Shown here in pieces: positions 35,728 through 47,403 of a DNA stretch of 64,000 bases. The stretch's first letter is position 1. Every line of letters begins with the position of its first letter. Under the pieces are notes generated by a model. The model saw only the letters and a program-made list of their open reading frames with translations, searched no databases and was not told where the DNA came from. The position numbers and the translations under genes were made by a program. The stretch is from Earliella scabrosa (Eukaryota; Basidiomycota; Agaricomycetes; Polyporales; Polyporaceae), in contig JABYQQ010000009.1 in the NCBI GenBank assembly GCA_022605405.1, forward strand, positions 930,001-994,000, read 5' to 3'.

Positions 35728-38700
35728 ATGACCGCACGCTTCACCACCTCAACGCCTGATGCTCATTATCAATTATCTGTAACTTATTTCAAGTCGCCTC
35801 TCCTCACCTTGTTAGCCTCTCTGGATGATTTTACCTCCGACAACACCACTCCCCATGATATCTGTGACGCTTATTCGACGCTTTACCTCCGAATCCGCGG
35901 CATCTCCTCATCGCTATTACAATCCACCGCTAACACTCCGATTCTCAAACCCATATCTGAGTACTCCAGCGCTCTCGCGCGATGTTTACAACGTGACATA
36001 CGACGTGCTCTGGACGACCCACTAGCTTCATCTCCTCATGTCCGAGACGCTACCGGATTATCAGAAGAGGCCGCACGCTTTGCCCACGACATGGCGATGC
36101 TTTCCCAATATGCGATTCAAGTTGCCGCGGTCATTTTCCGATTCCCCGCGCTGACATCTCTTTTCTCGCGTATGTAATTGCGTAACGGTCTTCCGTCAAT
36201 GGCCCTGTTGCCTAGCTGACGATCTACTTCTGAATGCACAGCCGATGTACTATCAAGATTACTCGACGACATTCTGGTCATTTCTCGCTCGACAGAACTC
36301 GCGGGCCCCGATGGCGAAAAGACATGTGGAATGGCCACTTCGGTATTCTCTACGCTATGCCTCCCAGCCCCCGTTGTGGTCTCTAAGAAGGCGCAAATCC
36401 TGACTTGGGTAGGCGACTTGGTGGACTGTATGTCTCAAACGATGGATGGGCCGAAGGTCAGTGCGATGGTTTTATTGTGCACCTGTGAACAATGCGCTCA
36501 CGCGCTGCTAGGTGATACACCATCTGCTTTGCGCATACACCTCCTATCTCCTTACGGACCTAGTGGATTTCCTCCCCGGGTTGCTGCAGCGAGCCGTTGC
36601 CGCGAATCAGACAGAACGTACGGGTGCCGTGATGGCGCTTTCGGGGTTTGCTCTCGCCCTTGTATCGACAGAATCCTCTGCCAGGAATGACAGCCTGAAG
36701 GACAGAGTTGGCGTCAAAGTGTGCGAATTCGTTGCCAGCCAACTAGCAACCAAACCAAACCTAACCGACCATAGGGCAGCAGCTCTCCGACAACACCTAT
36801 TACGTGCGATAACGGAAGACGCAACTCAAGACGAGCATGGTCCTCGTTGGGCCGTTACCCTCCTCTGCTGTCTCATCGTCCTCTCAGGTCCCGCCGTCTT
36901 CACTAGCGGTTCAACGTCCTGCAGACTTGTCGTACGGATGGCGGATAAGCTGGGGCAAGAGAAGAAGAGAACCAAGCGCGACCTACTGGCATGTATATTC
37001 AAGTCCCTTATCTGGGCATTCGCGCAAATCCCGCCGGATGACACGCCTACCACCGCGGGTGAGGGCTTCGACCGCAACCCCGCCACGGAACTTCGGGAAT
37101 CGGCTTTCGGAATTGTCAGCCAAGAACCTAGAGGTCACACAGGCCTCTGTTTGATCGCCGCCCTCCAGTGCGTGCGATCACGCCGTTCAAGGCGGACGCT
37201 TCACGATCCCCCCGATCCCGAGCTTGTGTGGATAGTCGCTGCACTCAGGAAGATGGTCGAGTACACGGCTGACCGCTCTGTCTGTGATCAAATCTACCAA
37301 GAGGGCGTCTCTGTACTGGCGAGGCTTGTCAGTGCGATCGGATCGTCTACGGATATTTCTACAGCCCCGACGAAGCCATGGAGTCCCGACCAACTGGTGG
37401 TCAGGGCTCTCTTCGACCGTCGTGTCCTTTCCGCCAATGTCGCCACCTTCACGTCTGTGGTTCACAAGGCCAACTCATTCGACTTGACCACAATCCGCCC
37501 GCTTGAAGAGGAAGATATCCAGAAGGTCTGGCGCGAGCTACTCGAGATCTGGAAGATTTGCGTATCCAGGGAGCTGGCAGGCCGTGAGTTTGCGATGCTA
37601 CAGGTATGCCCAGTTGGTCTTCCTACTATTCATCTACTGATGCTCGACGCTGTGACAGGACGAACTTCTGCACACGTGGCAAGCCCTGCTCCTGGTCCAC
37701 ACGCATCTGACTCAGGAGCGAGCACATCTCACCGCCACGCCTGATGTTACCGATACTATTGTATCTACAGTATTGACGTTCCTCATGTGGTCTCCGACAT
37801 CAGCCGACGGCTCTATCTCCCCAACGACCATCCAGCAACGGGATCTCATTGTCTGCCGACAACTATGGGTCATCGTCCGCAACGTGTTCGCAGAATCATG
37901 GCTCTCGCAAGCTGCTACAGCGCTTCTCACACACGTGGTGCAGCACCGTTTCGAGACTTCTTCCGAGGACGTCAGGACAGCATGGAGTCAGCTATGCGCC
38001 GACCTCGTCTCCGCGAGCGCACCTGGCCTTGTCGCTCGGTTGGTGGGAGAAGACGACGCACGGCGCACCAATGATCTTCGACGAGAATTGTGGGCCTTGG
38101 CCGCACGAGCGTGGGTCACTATGGATCCGCCCCCCAGCTGGAGCGACTCGGTCGACCTTCTGGCGATACCGATGCGGTGCGTACATGCTTGGTTGTTGAT
38201 GTGCCAACCTCATGACGACGCACAGAACTTGGACAATGTCCGATGACGAGATGACCGCATGGGACGTTGTCCTCAATCATGCGATAACGCAGAGCGACAC
38301 TCCCCTTGAAGTGTTGAATGCCCTGATGCAACAGGGGGCAACAGAGCGAGGCGCGGACAAGTACGTGAGCTGCCAGTATATTTGGGAAAATCGCTTACGA
38401 GTGCTGTATCTCCAGGTCGCTTGATGTCGCGAGATTACTGCTTCGACTTCTCCCTCGTTTGCTAGACGTCAGCCAGTTCAGTCCGCCTTCTCCCTTCCTC
38501 CAGGCGGTCAACTCTACTCTTCGCGACCTTTACTCCGACATCCCAGACAATATCACTGCTGCATTGGAAGTCATGACGCATATCAGTCGAATTATGCGCA
38601 AGACACCTGATGATGTCATGCTGGCCGTTCTGTGCTCCCTCTCAGATGGTCTGTCCGTCTGGATCGGGGACGAAGACTGCTTGCTCCTCGTGCGGGAGCA

Positions 38701-40348
38701 CAACGAGACAGTGAGTTGCACGTCAGTAATCAGAATCAGTGCTTCTTGCTGACCACGTCACAGGTTGTTCCCCTATACTGCGACGCTCTCGATGCGCTCA
38801 AACGTATACCCATCTCTTCAGATACCCTGCATGCGCTGGCGCATTTCCTGCACTCGGCATTCATTCGCATCCCCGATCCTGGGAACGGACCCGTCGCCTT
38901 CTGCGACTTCTGGACCACCATCGAGCCGTCTCTTCCGTATCTGGGCGGAGCTTACCCAGAAGATCTCAAGGCGGCCTTGCAGGCATGCCACGACGCGTTC
39001 GGGATGGATCTCCCAGAGGGATATGCGCTCGACACGGAGTCACAAACCGAAACGCAGGATCCCATGCTTTTGGTAGGTTTGCCCGTTTGTTGAGCATATG
39101 GTACATGGTCTCTGACTGTTCTTTCCCACGTCCGAACAGTCCTCACCCGCTAGATCCACATCTTCCTCGAAGCGGTCTGCAACGAGTCGTGCCCGAGCAG
39201 AGCGTACAGATAAGCATCCGGTCGGGAGTCCCTCACCGCTAAAAGGGGTTCCCTCGCCAATCGGCACATCAAGGATGTCACCCGTTTCCACAAGGAACAC
39301 ACTGCCACGGTCGCATACAGCTGCATCTGGCTCTTCTCGGCAGCATGATGTCACAATCAGCCCTGAAGTAGCCGGTACCAGCTCTGACTACATGCTGAGC
39401 TCTCCGACAAATGTCGTTCTTGCCAAACGCTTCGGAGGTGGGGCCATGAGCCGCGTCTCCCACGAGAGAGCAGACCGAACACCTGAGCGGCCGCTGAAGC
39501 GACGGAAAATAACGTCCCCATCCCCTGGAAAGGACAGCGCAAGGCAATCGAGCCCCCGTACTCCGAGCCCGTCAAAACGCAGGGCGCAGCGCACGCCGGT
39601 GTCAGCTACTCCGTCTCGTAGCCGATGGGTCTTCGACGGGGTTGAGCTGGAGAGCCGCCGGGCTTCTTCCGTGGGATCGTCAACTCCTCAATCTAAGGTG
39701 AAGAGAGAACAGTTCCTCAGTCCCGAGGTGCCCTCTCCAGCCACCGCAGCCCGATACGGCGACGCACACGAATCGGACGACTACGATGCTTGGGAAGTGC
39801 CGATCTGTCCCGAAGACCTCATGGACGTCGTCCCAGACAGCCAGCCGGCGCACGCAGACGACGACTCCGACTCGCTGATCCCCAGCTTCATGAAGTCCAA
39901 AGGCAAAGGCATAGAGAAGGCGGAGGAGACCCAGCCCCTGTATTCTGACGACACAGTGCAGCCCAAGGTCAACGTTCCCGACATGGATGACGAAGACGCT
40001 TCAGCCAGTAGGCAATTGCGCCCACACCGAGGCGCAGGGCAGCTCCGCATCCGCACAGCGCCCGCCAGCTTTCTGCGATCTCCATCCCCGATTGCGGACC
40101 ATAGTGCAGTACCTCTGCGACGCGCGCGCACGGCAGGGTCGCCGTCGGAACAGCTGGACGAGCTGCAGAATGTGTGCGACGCGCTGCTGGAGGACGGGTC
40201 GCAGCTCAATGTGGACCAGATCATCGCTGCAACAGCGCTCACCCATCGGCTGGGGACGGTGTTGTCCGAGAAGCTGTCGAAGAAGATCGGATCGACAGGC
40301 AGGTCTTCAGCATCTGCGTCGAGGTCGAAGAAGAGAGAGGGAAGCTAA
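35728..40348 (+). CDS. Rif1-like large helical-repeat protein
   Basis: Eight exons: 35728-36169, 36242-36456, 36512-37603, 37659-38176, 38226-38360, 38416-38710, 38764-39072 and 39140-40348; 1404 aa, all phases consistent. The first ~1000 residues are alpha-helical repeats without catalytic motifs. Segments such as FAHDMAMLSQYAIQVAAVI, FRFPALTSLFS, LLDDILVIS and DGEKTCGMA resemble in order the N-terminal domain of fungal Rif1 (telomere length control, replication timing through PP1). The last ~400 residues are disordered and Ser/Pro-rich, with a nuclear-localisation-like PLKRRKI and a short helical tail. I assign Rif1 from this layout; similarity is modest. Alternatives are another HEAT-repeat nuclear protein. 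The gene itself is well supported. Confidence 0.65.
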
Positions 40349-40463
40349 GTCCGTGATTGCAACCATGCCGGGTTATGGTTGAAGTCCATGAGGTAACTAC
40401 ATGAGTGGCAGGTCGGCAGCATGAAGTAATCGTGACGTGTATTTGTATATTAGCTCTATGTTT

Positions 40464-42180
40464 TCAGTCGTCCTCGTACTCCTCGGGCATCGCCTGATAT
40501 GCGCGGGCGTCGGACCAGTCCCGTCGAAGGCGAATGAACATGGGGAGGTACCGATCGACCTCTTTCCACCCCTCAGTAAGATCGCCATCACCACCTGCGT
40601 ATGTCCCAGCCGATACCTCGTCCAAGTCTGGGAAGATGGTAGCGAGGAAGAACGCGACGTGTTCTGGATCGCGGATAGGCGACGACGACCCAACGTTCCA
40701 GACCACCACATTCGATGTGCTCGGACGTTTAATCGGGTGGAGGTCGCCGTAGTACTGTATCTCCGGGCCAGCACCATCGACCCGCTCGCCTTCCTCCGTC
40801 TCTATATTGCCACTCCAACCACTGGCATCGACGCATAGACCGAAATTGTCGAGGTCTTCTGAGTACGCAGCCAGGTGTGCGAGGGCGGTGAGGGAGGGGA
40901 GGGAGTCGTGCACGCAGTGCTTCTCTTGGGCGAGGTACACCTCGTAGAGTTTCGGCCACGCCTTGGCCATGTCGTAAATGAAGGCATCGTCCATCGCGTA
41001 ATGACATTCGAGGTTGAGATTGAGGCGACTGACAACAGCAAGCTCCAGGAGGGGCCGAAGGTCGTCTGGTCGTATGACGGCAGCGCTCCGCTCCGCAGCT
41101 TCGCGTTGAGGGGGATCGGCGGGTCGGATCGACAGATCGTCGAAGACATTGGGAGAGAATTGTCGACGGATGGAGCGGAATAGCTCGGGGATTAGGTGGG
41201 AGGTCGGCTCGCCGACGATGCTGAGATCGAGTTTGCGAATGGTGGGAAGTACCATGGCCTTGCTGAAGGCCACATAAGCTTCGATAGTCGCATGAAATGA
41301 AATATATGTTAGGGCGGAGAATGGAACGATGTCGGAGATGTGTGGCCATGTAGCATTGTCGGGCAGCCGCAGAGAGACATGCCGGAGTTCGAGTCGAGCA
41401 AGAGAGGCGATTGCGTTGGGGTTCAGAGCCACGTTCTTGCAGGAAATAGTAGTGAGAGAGAACATGGGGGAAACCAAGGAAGATAGGGCTGAGATTGTAG
41501 AGGGTAAGGCAGGATGACTATTTGACATGTTGGAGAACCTGAGCTGAAGTGCCCGGCAATGGCGCGTTCGACTTGACAGAATGGCCGTCATACCCTGCAG
41601 GATCTTCTCCGCCACTTCGCGTTGGTCCAAAACAGTGATACTGATCCCTGTCAACTGGTTTCCGACTAGGGACAGCAGGAGCGGCAATTGTGCACCCTTC
41701 CCGTCCAGGATGCACCATTCGATAACACGGAGGGCCGGAAAAAGAGTGATCTCGGGGCGATATGTGGAGATGGTCTCAAGAACGTTGCTATGGAGTCTGA
41801 CCCTCGGATTTGTACGCAGCTCTAGACGGCGAACCAGTCTGGAACGCTTGAGGAAAGCCATCCAATCTTGCGGAAACGGCGCTCGACAAAATTTCTATGA
41901 ACAACATGATGAGTCCCAATGAGTCTATGCGCCAGGCGGTGACGTGGTACGTCGCACAACTCACGATCCTTCGGTTCTCCAGGATCCAGGCATCCTCCGG
42001 AAACAACTTGATCAGGGGAACAAGGTCCGGGATGTCCCTCCAGAGCATCTGTACAGCGGGTTCATGGAAGTACTTGCAGGTGCGCGCCAGAACGGCGAGC
42101 GTGGCGTCATCTGCTACCACGCACACGTTTCGGTAGATTTCGGCTATGCAGAGAGCTCCATGCGGGGTCGAGGTATTCAT
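40464..42180 (-). CDS. F-box-like protein, array copy C
   Basis: Exon 1 42180-41965, intron 41964-41895 (70 nt, donor GTGAGT), exon 2 41894-40464; 548 aa. Exon 1: GALCIAEIYRNVC, LAVLARTCKYFHEPAV, LWRDIPDLVPLIKLFPEDAW. Exon 2 opens with PQDWMAFLKRSRLVRRL and continues with the family body (YRPEITLFPALRVIEW, LPLLLSLVGNQLTGI). This copy's tail departs from its relatives: the usual R-x-D-E-R-R end is replaced by RLRRDWSDARAYQAMPEEYEDD. Skp1 binding via the N-terminal helices is inferred. It is the first unit of the regular tandem series, and its exon 2 has exactly the same length (1,431 nt) as the copy at 27,223. Confidence 0.82.
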
Positions 42181-42784
42181 TGAGGGGTCGTCTTCGCCAA
42201 GTGAGTCTCGGACAGAACTTCTGACTCGTCTCGTGAAGAGGCTGCGGGACTACTTGTAGTCAAGTTCAACAGTGCATCGCTCGGAGTCATGATTGAGACG
42301 TACTATGACAGCGCTAAGTGTTGTGGGTCGCCGTGGAAGGTTTTCTCAAACTTGAAGTGACGAGGAGATGCAACGGAGCGTTGCTGACTGGGCAAATTGT
42401 GATACTGAATAAGCGCCGTGGTCACCAAGATCGTGCATTCGGTTAGCTTGGATGCTAAAATCTATACACCTCTTTATACAGGCCCATTTTTCCTCCTGCT
42501 CAGACTGGAAGCTCACTATCAATTCCGCTCGCAAAAGTAGTACCAGTCCAAGGTCCTCGTCAATGGAGCGTCGCATGACTCGCATTCCTCCCGCGGCGAA
42601 CCACACCAACTTGAAGTCAGCGAGGCTCACCTGCTGGAAGTATCAGAACAATGACTCGACGAAGCATAAGTCAGGGTAGCTCATCGCACGGGTATACATT
42701 GGAGTAACTTCGAAGTGCCAACCTTAGAACAACTCGTTTTCCACCCCCGGACGCCAGCGCTCATTGCGGACTCTCCGGACCTGC
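42181..42784. other. Array spacer (604 bp)
   Basis: No gene seen. Promoter of copy C and 3' flank of copy D. Confidence 0.6.
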
Positions 42785-44498
42785 CTACTGAACGTGCTCC
42801 GGAGCCCACCTCCGCCGTTCGTCCATCCGGATTTCCCGTAGCATATCGACATTGAGGCCCACCGCTTGCCAGATACTCGAATATAGCTTCCCATTTGGGA
42901 TGCTGCGAGGAGATATGATGGCTGCCGTCTTGACCTGAGCTTCTGGAAAGACGCGGGACAGGAATTTCGCGACCGTCCGTGTGGATGTCTGGTGCGGATG
43001 AATTGCCGAGCAGCCCATATAGAGTGTCTTCACCCTTGAGACGCTCCCGTGTGGCTGGTCTCGGAGCTCGCCATATAGCTCTGGGGGGAGTTGGTCGAAG
43101 GGCTGGGGGATCTCGGCGCTGAGCTGAATCCCAAGGTGATCCAGATATAGGCAGTGAAGAGCGAAAGACGGGAGAGCGCGCAGCGTCGCGCGTACCGGTG
43201 TCCAATACATCGACGCGTGTTCAGAGTCGGTACCAATGTAGAGCTCGTTGATCTTGGGCCACGCCCTCGCCATAGCGATGAGGATGTCATCGTCGAGGTC
43301 GTAAATGTACGGGAGCATCACGGAGAACTTCTTGAGGTGAACGAAACCGAGCATCGGCCGGAGGTGAGGAGAGAGGACGTAGCAATACTTCTCGTAGGCT
43401 TCATGAAGGCGGTCTGCGAAGTCCCCTTCATTGACGAACAGTTGGATCGAGGAGAGGACGTCCGGGTTGAATTGCGAGCGTATGGATGCGAAGAGTCGTG
43501 GAACATCGACTGGGTCGGGAATATCTTTGAAGGCTAGCTTGAGATCCCGGACCATGCGCAAGGGAGCAACACGGGAGAGGGATATGTAGGTGCGGACAGG
43601 TGAATGCAGCTCGAACGTTGTGAGCGAGGGAAATGGGTGAGCGAGAGCTGCGGCTTTCCGCCACACCGATGGATCCTGTAGCAGCGTACATGACATGCTG
43701 TTCAGTCGAGTGAGACAGAAAATCCCGTCCTCTGTAAACGGAATCCCGTGCCACGCTATCCGAGTGAGGCATTGCGGCACCCCTTGTGAGAGGCCAAGCG
43801 AGAAGGGGGGCGGGTCTAACTCCAACCACTGAGGATCGTCACTTAATATCAGGCCAAGAGTTCTAATTTTCGGGCACCGATCAAGCAGAAGGGATATGAA
43901 GGCTCGGATCGATTGTCGAGCACGGATGTTTTGGTTCGTATAGGTATTGACCAGGATCGTCCGGTTGGATGCGCCACCAATGAGCGAGATCAACGCAGGA
44001 AGGTCGTTCGGAGGCAAGGCTTGGGAGTGGAAGTTGCGAAGAAGGGGAAACAACGGTGCGGATGGGCGCAAGGCGCACAGCGTATTGAAGGCATCAGAAT
44101 GCAAACTGAGCTGAGACAAGGTCACGGGTTTGGACATGTCGCGTGTGTCAATGCCGATGGATCGCACAAGTGCTGCATGCATGGAGACTCGACGCCAGTC
44201 TGGAAGAACAAGCAGTCGAGTGAAGACCTGGCAATGACTAGTAAGAGGGGGTGCCGCTGCGCGAACATGAGAGCAGTTTCACACTCACGAAGACTCTCTG
44301 GTTCTCCATCTGCCAACAGTCCGGGGGAAAGCATTGAGCCATCAATACGATGGAGGGCATACAAGCCCATAGGATGCGAACGGCGTGCTCATGCATTGAC
44401 TGGGAACAGCGCGCGAGACTAGCAAGAGACCCGTGATGCAAGTGTTTGCATACTCGTTCGACGACATCGTAGACAAGCAGAGCGCGATGCGTTCCCAT
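42785..44498 (-). CDS. F-box-like protein, array copy D
   Basis: Exon 1 44498-44289, intron 44288-44228 (61 nt), exon 2 44227-42785; 550 aa. Exon 1: HRALLVYDVVERVCKHL, LASLARCSQSMHEHAV, LWACMPSIVLMAQCFPPDCW. The body starts LPDWRRVSMHAALVRSIG, followed by ALRPSAPLFPLLRNF and LPALISLIGG, and ends MLREIRMDERRRWAPEHVQ. Phase-0 intron in the family position. It is one of the more diverged copies in the opening block, where the usual FLxYxRxVRxLG is SMHAALVRSIG, but the C-terminal tail is canonical. Function inferred as for the family. Confidence 0.82.
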
Positions 44499-45105
44499 AG
44501 CAACCTGGGCGACATATGTAAACTTATCAGGCCGATAGAACGTGCAATAAGTACATTGTAACTGACTGGATGAACGGCTTGAGCATCGGCGAAGTTAGCC
44601 ATACTATGGCGTCACGTAGGTCAGAGATCATACGATGGGTGGACCTGCGTAACTCTTGGGACAACTGCCTGCCGGCCTATCTCTCCAGAGTCCGACGTGC
44701 TGACTGCACAAGAGAGAGCTTCTGAGGGACAAGTGAGATTTACGATTCTAGTACTAGTAGTGCGAGATACGCATGACTAGTTGAGAGAGTAGGTGCTACT
44801 CACCGAGAATGATACAGAAAAACCGACTGGTGGGCGTCGTATGTATAGTGATCACCGTAGTACTGGAGTGGGTGGTGGTCCAGGTTCAAACATCATCATC
44901 AACGAGGGCCGATCGTGTATGCCATCATGACCAATTGACGCTGGAAGGAAAACTCGAAGACTGCACGCGTTCGATTGACAGACCTTGTCGATTGGCGACA
45001 GCCACCGCTTCTTCGCACCCGTGATGGCTATGATGAATGAGAGCACGTTTGATTATTCCAGTACTCAAGTCACGATGGCTATGCGACGTACTGTATAGCG
45101 GCAAA
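44499..45105. other. Array spacer (607 bp)
   Basis: No gene seen. It is almost the same length as the preceding spacer. Confidence 0.6.
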
Positions 45106-46839
45106 TCAAAATGGCGGATCCTCGGCCTCCGATTCGCACCATCTACGCTCGTCCACGCGTATCCTATGCAGCAGCTTCACATAGTCATCCACCTCTTCCC
45201 ACAGGGATTGATAGCGTCGCTCGGTAGGACTGCTGAGGAGTGCCGTGAAGTCGACCGCTTGGATATGAGGGAAGATGATTGACAGAAACGTCGCAACCTC
45301 TCTTGGGTTCGAGACCGGGTGGCCGCCGTCGACATGGATGTGCCCGAGCGTGGGTCGGGACAAGCGGGAATCTAGTCCCTCGTAGAAATGGGGAGGAATC
45401 TTCCCGTTGACGTGTCCACGCGTAGCATCAAACCGAAGGCCGAAGTCGATGAGGAGGGGGCAATTGATGGCGAACGCAGTGAGGGCCTTGAGGGTCGTCG
45501 CGAGTGGCCGGTGGAGACAGTACAAATCTGCTCCGAGTGAGAAGTATCGAAGGTCATCGTAAACCTCTGCCATAGAGGTGAGAATATCGTCGTCGATGCT
45601 GAAGGCCCATGGCGGATTGAAGTCGAGCTTGTTGAGACACTCGAAATCGAGGAACGGGCGGAGATGCTCCGACGTTACGATTGTACCCTGGTTCACGGCG
45701 GTGAGGGTATCTTGGAAGCAACGGGCGAGGTCCTGAGGACGAACAACAATCACTTGGAGATTGTCTGGACAGAGGAATTCGCGAACGGCTCTGCAAAATT
45801 CCGATACGAAGTAGGGCTGTGGGACGCCTATGGTTGCGATCTCGAAGTCGGTGACGCATGGTAGGAACTTGATCGCGCGAGCTAGAGCCACAAAGGCCTC
45901 CACAGTGGATGCCACAACGAGATCTTCCAGAACTGGGAACTTGTCTGGCAACTTGGCGATTGACTCCCACGAATCTGCATCTGAGATTCGCATGGAAAGA
46001 CGGCAAAGGGCGGGTAACATGGCCAGTGCCGCAACTGCACCCTCCTGGATAGCGATCTCGTTGCATGCGAAAGTGGTGAGATGTCGGAATCCAATGACAG
46101 CTGAAGAAAGTGCCGAGGAGTGTTCAGGCGTGTTGTCTTGATGCATAGTGTGCAGAACAAAACATTTGATCGACGAGGACTGCCGGAGAAACGCCTTGAG
46201 GGAAGGCTCGATGATGCTAGTGACATCTGGCCCATGGATTGATATGTCGATGCGCGCAGAGTCGAGTGGAGACGAGAGAAGGGAGGTAAACATCACGAGT
46301 TGGTCGTGTGGTAGGGCTAATTGGTCCCAATTGAAGGAGCGAAGCTGCGGGAAGATAGCGGTAGGCGAGGGACAGCTAGTAAGCAGGGCGGGGAGGATAT
46401 TCGAGTGGAGCCGAACCCGGTCGTAGGGTGTTGGTATCGTTGCTCCTAGCGTCTTCACATACCGAGAGTACTTGAAGAATACATGCCAGTCTTGCGAACG
46501 TAATGCGTGTGTATTTATGCTCTGGGTGGCGATAGCATGAGGGTACTCGCGAACTGGACCATGTCACCAACCACGTACCATGATGGTTCCATACTCATCC
46601 TCTTCCTCGTCCTCGTTCCCATCCTCGTCCTCATCCGACTCTCTATCCACAGCAATCTGCCATGAGTCCGTAGGAAGGCATCGCAGGAGGGGCACAAGCG
46701 AGGCCAGATGCGCCCATAGCGCACGCGCGGCACCCTCCTGCAGCAACTTCGCCACACGTATCAAGCTCACCAGCGAATTGCGGTCAGCGCCTTCACATAT
46801 TTTGGCCACTATCTCAGCAACCAGCAGAGCTCGATGCAT
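45106..46839 (-). CDS. F-box-like protein, array copy E, with acidic insert
   Basis: Exon 1 46839-46579, intron 46578-46522 (57 nt), exon 2 46521-45106; 558 aa. Exon 1: HRALLVAEIVAKICEG, LVSLIRVAKLLQEGAARAL, LVPLLRCLPTDSWQ. It then carries an extra acidic segment (DRESDEDEDGNEDEEEDEYG) directly before the intron, making this the longest first exon of the family (87 codons). The acceptor at 46522 was chosen because it is the one that keeps the frame into SQDWHVFFKYSRYVKTLG; a later AAG acceptor would break it. The tail LLHRIRVDERRWCESEAEDPPF is canonical and acidic at the end. Function inferred as for the family. Confidence 0.8.
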
Positions 46840-47403
46840 ATCGCTCGCTATTACACTCAAGAGGTAAGTCCCGAATCCTTGCGTTGTCGTGCCATACAAC
46901 GCACCAGCACAACAAGCTTGAGAACCAGATCAACGCAGTTGCACCGGACAGCACCGCCGACAGAATGAGTGAGGCTGCAAGAGGGCAAGCCAAGGGCAAC
47001 TGGCGCAGTGGCGAACTCCACATGGTGATGGGCCACGTGCTCTGTGACGGGACGCGATTCGTGACTTCAGGGCAGGCGCTACCAGTGCTTGCTTTCAGAC
47101 CCAACGCTTCGAGGTTCTGGCGCCATGCCCCACCCAAGGTGAACCCGGTGTATGTATCTGAAGGGGTTGTCAACATAAGACTCAGATGCCTGCAAGGGAC
47201 GACTGAGTAGCCCGGTGATACTATCCGCGCAGTGCGTGTGCGCAGCCACTGGCAACGAGCATATCCAGACTGGAGCTGTAGACGAGTTGAAACAAATTGA
47301 ACAGTTCCCGCCTTCACCCTGGCTCGTTTCAGAACCAACGAGACACCTCCATTAATGCAGAATACTAGTAGCTCTGGTATACCACAGACCTTTGCACACG
47401 ACA
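46840..47403. other. Array spacer (564 bp)
   Basis: No confident gene. A minus-strand open frame with a hydrophobic segment (46,814-47,176) overlaps the first exon of copy E by 26 bp and is discussed as a finding. Confidence 0.5.
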
